Source of the DNA: Pseudarthrobacter sp. C4D7
GTDB taxonomy: Bacteria > Actinomycetota > Actinomycetes > Actinomycetales > Micrococcaceae
DNA: 64,000 nt
Direction: 5' to 3'
Assembly: GCF_013359725.1 (NCBI RefSeq)
Contig: NZ_JABFMW010000009.1
Span: 62,001 to 126,000 of the forward strand
A program made the translations under genes and the position numbers. Positions 37,382 through 46,350 of this stretch are shown here, piece after piece; position 1 is the first letter of the stretch; the number at the start of each line of letters is the position of its first letter. The notes beneath the pieces are model-generated. The model saw nothing but the letters and a program-made list of their open reading frames with translations, was not told the origin of the DNA and ran no database searches.

Positions 37382-37510
37382 GGGCCGGACGCATGAGGCC
37401 CCGGATTCCCGGCCAACTCACAGCCATTGCCCCTGCACATCGCGGCTATGGTGTGCAAGAGTTGCGGCAGCGCTGGGGCGCAGGTGAAGGACCAACCGCG
37501 GAGGCCGCGC

Positions 37511-38737
37511 ATGAACCGACGATCAGTCCGTCCCGCTGGTGTCCTGCGGCTTCCGGCCCGCGGGCTGCCGGCCGTGTTGGCGCTGCTGGTAGCCTCGCTG
37601 GTGGCCTGCCAGGGGCCCACGCCGCCGCCCGCACCGCAGACTGCCACGCCGGCCGGCGGTGCCACCCCGTCATCCAGCGCCAGTGCAACGTCCACGGCAG
37701 GGGCTGGTTCCACTGCCCAGACGAAGGGTGCAGCCCAGCAGGGCGACGCCGCCAAGCCTGCCGGTACGCCCCGGCACATCTTCGTGATCAACCTGGAGAA
37801 CAAGGGGTACGGCGACACCTGGGGCGACAATTCCCCGGCGCCGTACCTGTCCGGGACGCTCCGGAAAAAAGGCGTGCTGCTGAAGAACTACTACGGCATC
37901 GCCCACAATTCGCTGCCAAACTACCTTGCCCAGATCTCCGGCCAGCGGCCCAACGACAGCACGGAGCTGGACTGCCACACCTACACCGAGTTCAACGCCA
38001 CCGGCACGGACGCGGACGGGACCCTGCAGGGGGACGGCTGCGTCTACCCGGAAGACACCCAGACCGTGGCCGGGCAGCTGGCAGCCCAGGGAAAGACGTG
38101 GAAGGGCTACATGGAGGACATGCCCCGGCCCTGTGAGCATCCGGTGCTGGGCGAGGCCGACAACCACGTCAAAGCCACCCCGGAGGAGCAGTACTCCACG
38201 CACCACAATCCCTTTGTCTACTTCCGGTCCATCACGTCATCCCCGGACTGTGCCCGGAACGTGGTGGACTTGTCCGCGCTCAAGGACGACCTGAAGTCAG
38301 TGGACACCACCCCCAACCTGGCCTACATCACGCCCAACCTGTGCCACGACGGGCATGACGGCACCTGCGCCGATGGTTCTGAGGGCGGCCTGGGGACTGC
38401 GGACAGCTGGCTCAGGGAGCAGGTCCCGGCCATCCTGTCCGCACCGGCTTTCAAGCAGGACGGCATGCTGGTGATCACCTTCGACGAGGCCGAGGGTGAC
38501 GCCTCCGGCCCGTCCGGGAGCGACGCGGGCGTCCCCGCCGGTGGCACGGCCGGCGGCAGGGTGGGCGCCCTGGTCCTTTCCCCGTTCGCGGCAGCGGGCA
38601 CGTCCTCAGACCGGCCTTACAACCACTACAGCCTGCTGGCCACCATCGAGGACTTCTTCCATCTTCCACGCCTGGGGCTGGCCGGTGACCCCGGCGTCAG
38701 GACGTTCGGGGACGACGTCTACCGGAACGAGTCCTGA
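37511..38737 (+). CDS. Phosphoesterase-family lipoprotein
   Basis: 408 residues from ATG 37511 (CGGAGG 6 nt upstream). The signal peptide ends in the lipobox LVAC, so it is a lipoprotein. After a Ser/Thr/Ala linker the catalytic domain begins HIFVINLENKGYGDTWG and continues GIAHNSLPNYLAQISGQ, GKTWKGYMEDMP and LVITFDEAEGDAS, the pattern of the PF04185 phosphoesterase/acid-phosphatase group. It likely hydrolyses phosphomonoesters or phospholipid headgroups outside the membrane. The next gene encodes a larger member of the same superfamily one base after this stop codon. Confidence 0.85.
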   Translation: MNRRSVRPAGVLRLPARGLPAVLALLVASLVACQGPTPPPAPQTATPAGGATPSSSASATSTAGAGSTAQTKGAAQQGDAAKPAGTPRHIFVINLENKGYGDTWGDNSPAPYLSGTLRKKGVLLKNYYGIAHNSLPNYLAQISGQRPNDSTELDCHTYTEFNATGTDADGTLQGDGCVYPEDTQTVAGQLAAQGKTWKGYMEDMPRPCEHPVLGEADNHVKATPEEQYSTHHNPFVYFRSITSSPDCARNVVDLSALKDDLKSVDTTPNLAYITPNLCHDGHDGTCADGSEGGLGTADSWLREQVPAILSAPAFKQDGMLVITFDEAEGDASGPSGSDAGVPAGGTAGGRVGALVLSPFAAAGTSSDRPYNHYSLLATIEDFFHLPRLGLAGDPGVRTFGDDVYRNES

Positions 38738-38738
38738 G

Positions 38739-40418
38739 GTGGGGATCCTGGGGAGCGGACGACGCCGGGCCGTGCTGGCAGGTGCCGCGGCGGCGGCTTT
38801 GGTGATCCTCGCCGTCGTCCTCCCCTGGGCGTTGCGCGCCGGACCGCCCGCCACAAACGCACCGTCCGCGGCCGCTCCTTCTGCGGCCGCCACCGCGCCT
38901 GCCGCGGAAGGGATCTCCAAGATCAAGCACGTGGTGATCATCACCCAGGAGAACCGGTCCTTCGACAGCTACTTCGGAACGTACCCCGGAGCCGACGGGA
39001 TCCCCATGAAGGACGGCAAACCCGCCGTGTGTGTCCCTGACCCTGCCGAGGGCGGCTGCGTGCGGCCCTTCTACAACTCGGCGGACAGCAACGCCGGCGG
39101 ACCGCACAGCCATTCCGACGCCACGGCGGACATCAACGGCGGGGCCATGGACGGGTTCGTGGCCCAGGCGGAGAAGGGCCTGTCCGGCTGCGGCGCCACC
39201 AGCACCAAGTGCCGGTACAGCACCACCATGCCCACCGACGTGATGGGCTACCACGACGGTCGGGACCTGCCCAACTACTGGGCCTACGCGCAGAACTTCG
39301 CCCTGCAGGACCACCTCTTCGCGTCCGCTGCGTCCTGGAGCCTGCCGGCGCACCTGTACCTGGTCTCGGAATGGTCGGCGAAATGCACCAAGGCGGGGGA
39401 CCCGTCGTCGTGCGTGAACGCCCTGCAGGACCCGGACCCTGCACCGGAGCCGGAAATCATCAAGGACACGCTGATCGGCAAGTGCCAGGCCGGGATGGAC
39501 CTGGACCCCTGCCGGGAAGCGCTGGAAGCCGCCGGCATCGATCCGGGCCTTGCCGCGCAGATCGACCAGCTGATCGGCACCAGCTGCAAGCCCACCGACT
39601 CGTACGCCATCTGCCAGGCGGCGGTGGATGCAGCCCCGGTCTCCGACGGCCTGAAGAAGAAGCTCACCGAGGCCGCCAGGAAACTTGAGCTGCCGGACTA
39701 CGCCTGGACCGACCTGACCTTCCTGCTCCACAAGCACCAGGTCCCCTGGGCCTACTACGTGTTCGACGGAACCGAGCCGGACTGCCGCAATGACGCCGCC
39801 ACGTGCGATCCGGTGAAGCAGGACGCCAAGACCCCGGGCCTGTGGAATCCGCTGCTGTACTTCGACACTGTCAAGGAGGACGGCGAGCAGGGCAACATCA
39901 AGCCGCTGGGCGGTTTTTACGACGCCGCCAGGAAGGGCACGCTGCCGGCGGTCACCTGGGTGGCGCCCACGGACAAGGTCAGCGAACATGCCCCCGCAAA
40001 GATCAGCACCGGGCAGGCCTATGTGGCCGGCCTCATCAACGCCGTGATGAGCGGACCGGACTGGGACAGCACCGCCATCTTCCTCAACTGGGACGACTGG
40101 GGCGGCTTCTACGACCACGAAACGCCGCCGGTGGTGGACAACAACGGCTACGGGCTCCGGGTTCCGGGCCTGGTGATCAGCCCCTACGCGAAGAAGGGTT
40201 TCATTGACCACCAGGTCCTCAGCCAGGACGCCTATTTCAAGTTCATCGAGGACGATTTCCTGGGCGGCGAACGCATCGACCCCGCCACCGACGGCAGGCC
40301 GGACGCCCGCCCCGATGTCCGCGAGGACAACCCCCAGCTCGGTGACCTAACACAGTCCTTCGACTTCACCCAGGCACCGCTGCCGCCGCTCATCCTGCCC
40401 AACGCCACCACCTACTGA
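38739..40418 (+). CDS. Phospholipase C/acid-phosphatase (PF04185) family protein, membrane-anchored
   Basis: 559 residues from GTG 38739, which begins one base after the previous stop (TGA-G-GTG), with only a weak ribosome site; translation is probably coupled. SGRRRAVLAGAAAAALVILAVVLP is a signal anchor. The catalytic domain starts KHVVIITQENRSFDSYFGTYPGADG, the hallmark of bacterial phospholipase C/AcpA enzymes, and has INGGAMDGF, WDDWGGFYDHETPP and GLRVPGLVISPYAKKG, with metal-binding Asn/Asp/His. An insertion near residues 215-310 with six Cys (KCTKAGDPSSC ... KCQAG) may be disulfide-bonded. Confidence 0.87.
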   Translation: MGILGSGRRRAVLAGAAAAALVILAVVLPWALRAGPPATNAPSAAAPSAAATAPAAEGISKIKHVVIITQENRSFDSYFGTYPGADGIPMKDGKPAVCVPDPAEGGCVRPFYNSADSNAGGPHSHSDATADINGGAMDGFVAQAEKGLSGCGATSTKCRYSTTMPTDVMGYHDGRDLPNYWAYAQNFALQDHLFASAASWSLPAHLYLVSEWSAKCTKAGDPSSCVNALQDPDPAPEPEIIKDTLIGKCQAGMDLDPCREALEAAGIDPGLAAQIDQLIGTSCKPTDSYAICQAAVDAAPVSDGLKKKLTEAARKLELPDYAWTDLTFLLHKHQVPWAYYVFDGTEPDCRNDAATCDPVKQDAKTPGLWNPLLYFDTVKEDGEQGNIKPLGGFYDAARKGTLPAVTWVAPTDKVSEHAPAKISTGQAYVAGLINAVMSGPDWDSTAIFLNWDDWGGFYDHETPPVVDNNGYGLRVPGLVISPYAKKGFIDHQVLSQDAYFKFIEDDFLGGERIDPATDGRPDARPDVREDNPQLGDLTQSFDFTQAPLPPLILPNATTY

Positions 40419-40484
40419 CGTCCCGCCGGATGTCCTGCCCGGGCCTGCCCGGGTCCGATCGGCGGCATGCTGTACTTTCAGCCC

Positions 40485-40496
40485 TACCCGCGGGTA
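40485..40496. promoter_or_regulatory. 12-bp palindrome TACCCGCGGGTA
   Basis: A perfect palindrome in the 195-bp gap before the 85-aa hypothetical gene. It could be an operator; no regulator is suggested. Confidence 0.3.
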
Positions 40497-40613
40497 AATT
40501 TGAACCTGTGACGGGCGCCATAGCCGTCCTCCCGGGCCCTACTGCAAAGGCCACCGCGGGAGCAGCTGCTGTAGCCAAACGGCAGCACTTATGCAATAGC
40601 GAAAGAGCCAAGC

Positions 40614-40871
40614 ATGTCGGCCTCGCATTTCCAGCAGTTTCTTGACCAGGCAACCACGCCCGACCCCTCCGGTGATTCCCGCTTGGGACCCGACTGCCTC
40701 TACGGCCTCTACGTCAGCTGGGCGGTGCTGCACGGGCTGACGCCAAAGCCGGACCAGGCATTCCGCGCCGGGATGCTGCGCTGTGGCGTGGACGTCCGCG
40801 ACGCCCGGGTGAGGATGACGGGCCCCGCCGCGGCCGACTATATCCTCAGCAGCTACCCGGCAGTGGCCTGA
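40614..40871 (+). CDS. Hypothetical protein, 85 aa
   Basis: I do not recognise the family. The chain is compact and soluble: SHFQQFLDQATTPDP, LGPDCLYGLYVSWAVLHGLTPKPDQAFRAGMLRCGVD and TGPAAADYILSSYP. The central part resembles small winged-helix or primase-C-terminal-like sequences (LYxxYxxWxxxxGxxP), only a loose similarity. ATG 40614 has a GAAAGAG site and the codon use matches its neighbours, so it is probably real. It is monocistronic between a phosphoesterase gene and the VIT1-type transporter. Confidence 0.7.
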   Translation: MSASHFQQFLDQATTPDPSGDSRLGPDCLYGLYVSWAVLHGLTPKPDQAFRAGMLRCGVDVRDARVRMTGPAAADYILSSYPAVA

Positions 40872-40976
40872 TGCGCAAAACCCACTCCGGGCCGTGCCGC
40901 CCCTGGTCCGGGCCACCCCGCTTAGGGGATGCAAACCTTCGTGGCGCAAAGCGTCCAGCAGTGCTTTACTGCCAGC

Positions 40977-41699
40977 ATGTCTGAAACCCTCAAGCTCAAC
41001 CGCAACGAGCCCCACGACAGCAGCGTGGCGGCACGCCTGAACTGGCTCCGCGCCGGCGTCCTGGGCGCGAATGATGGCATCGTCTCCGTGGCGGCAACCG
41101 TGGTGGGCGTCGCGGGCGTGACCAACGATCTCTCCCCCATCCTGGTGGCGGGTACGGCCGCCGTGGTGGGCGGTGCCGTGTCCATGGCCCTGGGCGAGTA
41201 CGTTTCGGTGAGCAGCCAGAGTGACAGCCAGCGCGCGCTGATCGAAAAGGAACGCCAGGAACTCAGGGACGATCCCGAAGGCGAACTGGACGAGCTCGCC
41301 GGCCTCTACCAGGCCAAGGGGCTCAGCGAAGCCACCGCCAGGACCGTGGCCGAGGAGTTGACGGCGAAGGACGCCCTGAAGGCACACCTGTCCGCCGAAC
41401 TCAACATCGACGAAGAGGAAGTAGTCAGCCCCTGGCACGCCGCTTTCGCCTCCGCCATCGCCTTCACCGTCGGCGCCATCCTGCCCATGCTGGCCATCAT
41501 CTTCCCGCCGGAACAAGCCCGCATTCCGGTCACGTTCGTCGCCGTCATCCTGGCGCTGGCCCTGACCGGCACCATCAGCGCCAAAATCGGCGGAAGCTCC
41601 AAGCGCAAGGCAACCCTCAGGCTGGTGGTGGGCGGCGCCCTGGCCATGGCCTTCACCTTCGCGGTAGGCAGCCTGCTGGGCACCACCGGCATCGCCTAG
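40977..41699 (+). CDS. VIT1/CCC1-family iron/manganese transporter
   Basis: 240 residues. The N-terminal RLNWLRAGVLGANDGIVSVAATVVGVAG and GAVSMALGEYVSVSSQ are hallmark VIT1/CCC1 membrane segments with the metal-gating residues. A cytoplasmic charged insert, EKERQELRDDPEGELDELAGLYQAKGLSEATARTVAEEL, is the metal-binding helix region, followed by three more helices. Members move Fe2+ or Mn2+ against the gradient, here probably out of the cytoplasm. ATG 40977 has no Shine-Dalgarno; TTTACT 6 nt upstream suggests a leaderless start. Iron import genes lie downstream. Confidence 0.88.
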   Translation: MSETLKLNRNEPHDSSVAARLNWLRAGVLGANDGIVSVAATVVGVAGVTNDLSPILVAGTAAVVGGAVSMALGEYVSVSSQSDSQRALIEKERQELRDDPEGELDELAGLYQAKGLSEATARTVAEELTAKDALKAHLSAELNIDEEEVVSPWHAAFASAIAFTVGAILPMLAIIFPPEQARIPVTFVAVILALALTGTISAKIGGSSKRKATLRLVVGGALAMAFTFAVGSLLGTTGIA

Positions 41700-41744
41700 C
41701 CACTCCCCTCACCCGCCCATCCGCAACCGCCCAGGAGCCTCTAC

Positions 41745-42233
41745 GTGCTGGAAATCGCCGGCCTGCCCGCCCACATCCTTTTGATTCACGGCGTGGTGGT
41801 CCTGGCCCCGCTGGCCGGGGCCGCGGCGGTGGTTTTCGCGCTGGTCCGGCCCAGCCGCCGGTACCTGGCCTGGCCCCTGGGGGTCCTGGCCCTGCTGCTG
41901 GTCCCGCTGTCCGTCCTCACGGCGGAGGCGGGGGAGCAACTGGAGAAGGCCAGGCCAGTGTCCCGACTGGTTGAAGAGCACGCTGAGCAGGGAAGCTTCC
42001 TGCGGTTCGTGACGGTGTTCTTCCTGATCGCGGTGGCAGCCCAGATCGCCGCCGCTTTCCCGTCAGTGCTGACCCGGTTTGCTGCCTTCCGCGGCCTGGG
42101 CGGGCTTCTGGCTTCCCGCTGGCTGCTGCCGGCCACGTCGGCGCTGGGCGTGGTTGCGGGACTGTTCCTGGTGTACCAGAGCATCGCCACCGGTCACTCC
42201 GGGGCAGTGTCCGTGTGGGGTGCCACCCGCTGA
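41745..42233 (+). CDS. DUF2231-like membrane protein
   Basis: 162 residues with four hydrophobic segments. GLPAHILLIHGVVVLAPLAGAAAVVFAL at the start, with two His, and TAEAGEQLEKARPVSRLVEEHAEQG in the first long loop, match the DUF2231 pattern, in which His residues are thought to bind haem or metal. Start is GTG 41745 with CCAGGAGCC upstream. It is 45 bp downstream of the VIT1-type gene on the same strand, so the two may be co-expressed. Confidence 0.72.
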   Translation: MLEIAGLPAHILLIHGVVVLAPLAGAAAVVFALVRPSRRYLAWPLGVLALLLVPLSVLTAEAGEQLEKARPVSRLVEEHAEQGSFLRFVTVFFLIAVAAQIAAAFPSVLTRFAAFRGLGGLLASRWLLPATSALGVVAGLFLVYQSIATGHSGAVSVWGATR

Positions 42234-42316
42234 CCAGCGGACACCGGGGCTCGTAATTACGTCACGCCATGTTTGCGTAATTGATGTGAACCTCGTCACT
42301 TAAAGCGCTTTCCGGC

Positions 42317-42345
42317 TTGGAGCTTAGGTATGCCTACCCTACAGT
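42317..42345 (+). promoter_or_regulatory. Iron-regulated promoter with IdeR/DtxR-like box
   Basis: TTGGAG (42317-42322), 17 nt, TACAGT (42340-42345). Between and across them lies TTAGGTATGCCTACCCTAC (42324-42342), which fits the 19-bp DtxR/IdeR consensus with mismatches in the right arm. Iron-loaded repressor would block the promoter of the iron ABC operon. Confidence 0.7.
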
Positions 42346-42356
42346 TTCCTGACATA

Positions 42357-42374
42357 GGCAACATTTATGTTGCC
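42357..42374. promoter_or_regulatory. 18-bp palindrome downstream of the iron promoter
   Basis: GGCAACAT-TT-ATGTTGCC is perfectly symmetric and lies about +5 to +23 relative to the predicted transcription start. It differs from the IdeR box, so a second regulator may act on the operon. Confidence 0.55.
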
Positions 42375-42425
42375 GAATAGGAACCTGGTTCAAGCAGACT
42401 TTTTTCCCCACCGAAAGCAGCCTCA

Positions 42426-43493
42426 ATGAAGATCCGCAACAGCGCGCTGGCCGGCATCGCTCTCGCCGCCACCGCAGCTCTTGGCCTGACCGCATGCGGC
42501 GGCGGCACCACTGCCGGCGGCACCACTGCCGGCGGCACCTCGCCGGCCTCCGACGGCGCCCCCTCCGGCGAGATCACCGTGTACAACGCCCAGCACGAAA
42601 GCCTCACCAAGGAATGGGTGGATGCCTTCACGGCTGAAACCGGCATCAAGGTGACCATGCGCCAGGGCTCGGACACCGAACTCTCCAACCAGATCATCCA
42701 GGAAGGCCAGGCCTCCCCCGCGGACGTCTTCCTCACCGAAAACTCCCCCGCCATGACGCAGGTGGAGAACGCCGGCCTCTTCGCCGACGTCGACAAGGAC
42801 ACCCTGGCCCAGGTTCCGGCCGAATTCGCGCCCTCCACCGGCAAGTGGACGGGCATCGCCGCCCGCTCCACCGTCCTGGTCTACAACAAGACCAAGCTCA
42901 CCGAGGACCAGCTCCCCAAGTCCATGCTTGACCTGGCCAAGCCGGAATGGAAGGGCAGGTGGGCCGCTTCCCCCAGCGGCGCCGACTTCCAGGCCATCGT
43001 CTCGGCCCTCCTGGAACTGAAGGGCGAGTCCGCCACGGAAGAGTGGCTGAAGGGCATGAAGGAGAACTCCAAGGCCTACAAGGGCAACAGCACGGCCATG
43101 AAGGCCGTCAACGCCGGTGAAGTGGACGCCGCCCTGATCTACCACTACTACTACTACGGCGACCAGGCCAAGACCGGCGAGAACTCCAACAACGTCACGC
43201 CGTTCTACTTCAAGAACCAGGATCCGGGCGCGTTCCTGTCCGTCTCCGGCGGCGGCGTGCTCAAGTCCTCCAAGAACGCTGCCGCTGCGCAGGAGTTCCT
43301 GAAGTTCATCACCGGCAAGAAGGGCCAGGAAGTCCTGAAGAACGGCACGTCCTTCGAATACGCCATCGGCTCGGACGTCCCCGCCAATGACAAGCTGGTT
43401 CCCATCAAGGACCTGCAGGCGCCCAAGGTGGACGCCGCCAAACTCAACTCCGAAAAGGTCACCGATCTGATGACCCAGGCCGGACTACTCTAA
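42426..43493 (+). CDS. Iron(III) ABC transporter substrate-binding lipoprotein
   Basis: 355 residues. Signal peptide with lipobox LTAC, then a Gly/Thr linker built from a 15-bp tandem repeat (GGTTA twice). The mature part is FbpA-like: ITVYNAQHESLTKEWVDAFTAETGIKVTMRQGSDTELSNQI, DVFLTENSPAMTQVENAGLFA and AALIYHYYYYGD with the tyrosine cluster that coordinates ferric iron. It delivers Fe3+ to the permease encoded next. The IdeR-like box upstream supports iron repression. Confidence 0.92.
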   Translation: MKIRNSALAGIALAATAALGLTACGGGTTAGGTTAGGTSPASDGAPSGEITVYNAQHESLTKEWVDAFTAETGIKVTMRQGSDTELSNQIIQEGQASPADVFLTENSPAMTQVENAGLFADVDKDTLAQVPAEFAPSTGKWTGIAARSTVLVYNKTKLTEDQLPKSMLDLAKPEWKGRWAASPSGADFQAIVSALLELKGESATEEWLKGMKENSKAYKGNSTAMKAVNAGEVDAALIYHYYYYGDQAKTGENSNNVTPFYFKNQDPGAFLSVSGGGVLKSSKNAAAAQEFLKFITGKKGQEVLKNGTSFEYAIGSDVPANDKLVPIKDLQAPKVDAAKLNSEKVTDLMTQAGLL

Positions 43494-43497
43494 TTCG

Positions 43498-45087
43498 GTG
43501 ACCTCCGATCTATCGGCTCCCCCAAGGGCGGGCACGACGACGGCGGGCCGGGGCACCAGCCCCCGCCCGCCTTTCGGCGTTTCCGCGGTGTCCGTCCTGG
43601 CGGTGCTGATCGCCCTCTTTTCCCTCGTCCCGCTGGGGTACGTGGCCTACATGACGGTGGCAACCGGGTGGGATACCGCCGTCGGCCTCATCCTGCGGCC
43701 CCGCGTGGGCGAACTGCTGCTGAACACCCTGCTCCTGATGGCCGCCACCATCCCGCTGTGCCTGCTGCTTGGCGTGGCGGGAGCCTGGCTGGTGGAACGC
43801 ACCAGCCTGCGCGGCCACCGGATCTGGGCCGTGCTGCTGGCCGCCCCGCTGGCCGTCCCGGCGTTCGTGAACAGCTACGCCTGGGTCTCGGCCATCCCGT
43901 CCCTGGGTGGTCTGTGGTCCGGAATCCTGATCTCCACGCTCTCCTATTTCCCGCTGGTATACATCCCGGCGGCAGCCACCCTGAGCCGGCTGGACCCTGC
44001 CATCGAGCAGTCCGCCGCCGCGCTGGGGCTCGGGGCGTGGCGGACCTTCTTCCGGGTGGTCCTCCCCCAGCTTCGGATTGCGCTGACCGGCGGGGCGCTG
44101 CTGGTGGGGCTGCACCTGCTGGCCGAATACGGGGCGTTTGCCATGATCCGGTTCGATACCTTCACCACGGCGATCATGACCCAGTACCAGTCCACCTTCA
44201 ACGGTGCGGCCGGGAACATGCTGGCCAGCGTCCTGGTCTTTTTCTGCCTGCTCCTGCTGGTGGCCGAGGTCCGCAGCCGGGGCACGGCACGCTACGCCCG
44301 GATCGGTTCCGGCGTGCAGGCGAGGGCGCTCCGGCTGCCACTGCACGCCTACCAGCTGCCGGCACAGGTGTTCCTGCTGGCCCTGACCGCGCTGGCGTTC
44401 GGCCTGCCGCTGTACTACGTCATACGCTGGATCCTCGCCGGCGGAGCTGACATCTGGACCGCGTCCGAGTTCCTGCCGGCGCTGCTCACCACCTTCACCT
44501 ATGGCCTGGCAGGCGCCGCAGCCACCACCGTGGTGGCCTTCCCCATGGCATACCTGGCCGTGCGGCACCCGGGATGGTTCAGCAAGTCCCTGGAACTGTC
44601 CAACTACGTCACCAGCTCCATGCCCGGCATCGTGGTGGCGCTGGCGTTCGTGACCGTCAGCATCCGCATGGTCCCCGGCATGTACCAGACCGCCGGGCTG
44701 CTGGTGGCGGCCTACGTGCTCCTGTTCCTGCCCCGTGCACTGGTGAACCTGCGGGCCGGGCTGGCCCAGGCCCCCAAGGAACTGGATGAGGCTGCCCAGG
44801 CGCTGGGCAAGCCGCCGCTGCTGGCTTTCATCCGCGTCACCCTGCGGCTCACCGCCCCGGCCGCAGCCGGCGGGGCAGCGCTGGTATTCCTGGCCATCGC
44901 CAACGAGCTCACCGCCACGTTGCTGCTGTCCCCCAACGGCACCAGGACCCTGGCCACCGAATTCTGGAGCAAGAGCAGTGAGATCGATTACGCCGGCGCC
45001 GCGCCCTATGCCCTGCTGATGATCCTGCTCTCCGCCCCCATGACCTACCTCCTCTTCCAACAGTCCAAGAAAGTAGCCGGACAGTGA
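43498..45087 (+). CDS. Iron(III) ABC transporter permease (fused two-domain)
   Basis: 529 residues, about 12 membrane helices in two BPD_transp_1 halves, as in FbpB-type permeases. EAA-like loops are seen in both: IEQSAAALGLGAWRTFFRVVLPQLRIAL (near residue 175) and LDEAAQALGKPPLLAFIRVTLRLTAPA (near 435), which dock the ATPase. Start GTG 43498 is 4 nt after the preceding stop with no Shine-Dalgarno, so translation is coupled. The 3' end overlaps the ATPase gene by 4 bp (GTGA). Confidence 0.92.
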   Translation: MTSDLSAPPRAGTTTAGRGTSPRPPFGVSAVSVLAVLIALFSLVPLGYVAYMTVATGWDTAVGLILRPRVGELLLNTLLLMAATIPLCLLLGVAGAWLVERTSLRGHRIWAVLLAAPLAVPAFVNSYAWVSAIPSLGGLWSGILISTLSYFPLVYIPAAATLSRLDPAIEQSAAALGLGAWRTFFRVVLPQLRIALTGGALLVGLHLLAEYGAFAMIRFDTFTTAIMTQYQSTFNGAAGNMLASVLVFFCLLLLVAEVRSRGTARYARIGSGVQARALRLPLHAYQLPAQVFLLALTALAFGLPLYYVIRWILAGGADIWTASEFLPALLTTFTYGLAGAAATTVVAFPMAYLAVRHPGWFSKSLELSNYVTSSMPGIVVALAFVTVSIRMVPGMYQTAGLLVAAYVLLFLPRALVNLRAGLAQAPKELDEAAQALGKPPLLAFIRVTLRLTAPAAAGGAALVFLAIANELTATLLLSPNGTRTLATEFWSKSSEIDYAGAAPYALLMILLSAPMTYLLFQQSKKVAGQ

Positions 45088-46241
45088 CAGCACCATCAAC
45101 CCGCAGGCTGCCCGAGCCACGGGTGGCGCCCTCCGTAGCAGCAACCACCAACAGCCACCTGCAGATCACTGACGTCACCAAGAACTTCGGGCCCCAGGCC
45201 GTCCTGAGGGGCGTCAACCTGTCCGTGGCAAAGGGCGGAACCACCGCCATCGTGGGCCCGTCCGGTTCCGGCAAGACCACGCTCCTGCGCCTGATCGCCG
45301 GATTCGAGCACCCGGACACCGGGACCATCTCGCTCAACGGAACCACCGTGGCCGGTGACGGCGCGTGGCTCCCGGCGCACAAGCGGCAGATCGGCTATGT
45401 GGCCCAGGACGGCGCCCTGTTCCCGCACCTTACCGTGGGCCAGAACGTCGCCTTCGGCCTGAACGCGGCCAGGCTCGAGGGCGGCCGCCGAGCCGTCAAC
45501 GCCCGCGTGGCGGAGCTGCTGGAAATGGTGTCGCTGGACGCCTCCATGGCCAAGCGCCGTCCCCACCAGCTCTCCGGCGGCCAACAGCAGCGGGTTGCCT
45601 TGGCTCGGGCACTGGCCCGCGAACCGGAGCTGATGCTCCTGGACGAGCCCTTCTCCGCCCTGGATGCAGGCCTGCGCGTGGCCACCCGCCGCGCCGTGGC
45701 CAAGGTCCTCGCCGAAACCGGCGTGACCACCATCCTGGTGACCCACGACCAGGCCGAGGCACTGTCCTTCGCGGACCAGGTGGCGGTGATGCGGGGCGGC
45801 AAGCTGGCCCAGATCGGGAACCCCTTCGTGGTCTACACCCGCCCCGCGGACCGGGCCACCGCCGAGTTCCTGGGCGACGCCGTCATCCTGGACGCCTGGC
45901 TGGAAGGCACGTTGGCCACCTGCTCGCTGGGCGCGATTCCCGTGCGCAGGCCGCCGGCGCAGGGGCGCGTGCAGCTGATGCTGCGGCCGGAACAGATCCG
46001 CATCGCCGAGGACGGTCCCATCCGCGGCGTGGTGGTGGACACCGACTACTTCGGCCCCGAAACCACTGTCCGGCTGAAGCTGAACGTGCCCAAGGAAGTG
46101 GCCGAACATGCCGATCACCGCTACCCCGGTGGCGGCGAAGTGATCACCATCCGCCACTGGAACGCCTCGATCGCCCGGCCCGGCATGGAGCTGTGCCTGC
46201 GGGTTGTCGGCGAAGCCGTCGCATTCCCCATGGACGACTGA
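45084..46241 (+). CDS. Iron(III) ABC transporter ATP-binding protein
   Basis: 385 residues. Walker A VGPSGSGKTTLLR, Q-loop YVAQDGALFPHLT, signature LSGGQQQRVALARAL, Walker B LMLLDEPFSAL and H-loop VTHDQAEAL are all intact. A TOBE-like C-terminal domain (RVQLMLRPEQIRIAEDGP) follows, as in FbpC. It powers the permease with which it overlaps (GTGA). The N-terminal ~25 residues are a poorly conserved Pro/Ser/Thr arm. Third gene of the iron-regulated operon. Confidence 0.93.
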   Translation: MTAPSTRRLPEPRVAPSVAATTNSHLQITDVTKNFGPQAVLRGVNLSVAKGGTTAIVGPSGSGKTTLLRLIAGFEHPDTGTISLNGTTVAGDGAWLPAHKRQIGYVAQDGALFPHLTVGQNVAFGLNAARLEGGRRAVNARVAELLEMVSLDASMAKRRPHQLSGGQQQRVALARALAREPELMLLDEPFSALDAGLRVATRRAVAKVLAETGVTTILVTHDQAEALSFADQVAVMRGGKLAQIGNPFVVYTRPADRATAEFLGDAVILDAWLEGTLATCSLGAIPVRRPPAQGRVQLMLRPEQIRIAEDGPIRGVVVDTDYFGPETTVRLKLNVPKEVAEHADHRYPGGGEVITIRHWNASIARPGMELCLRVVGEAVAFPMDD

Positions 46242-46350
46242 AGCCCTCCGGCCACAGGCGTCACAGGAAAAACACCGGGCGGAAACACTGCGGCAACCTG
46301 CTAACGGCATGCTGGGGGTACGGGGATCCAACAGCAGGAGGCAGCCCACC

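Noticed and set aside
40922..40928. TTAGGGG before the VIT1-type gene, and CCCCTAA at 61193, as further copies of the PKD-gene operator
   Set aside because: Single heptamers are expected several times in 64 kb by chance and show no inverted partner or phasing.
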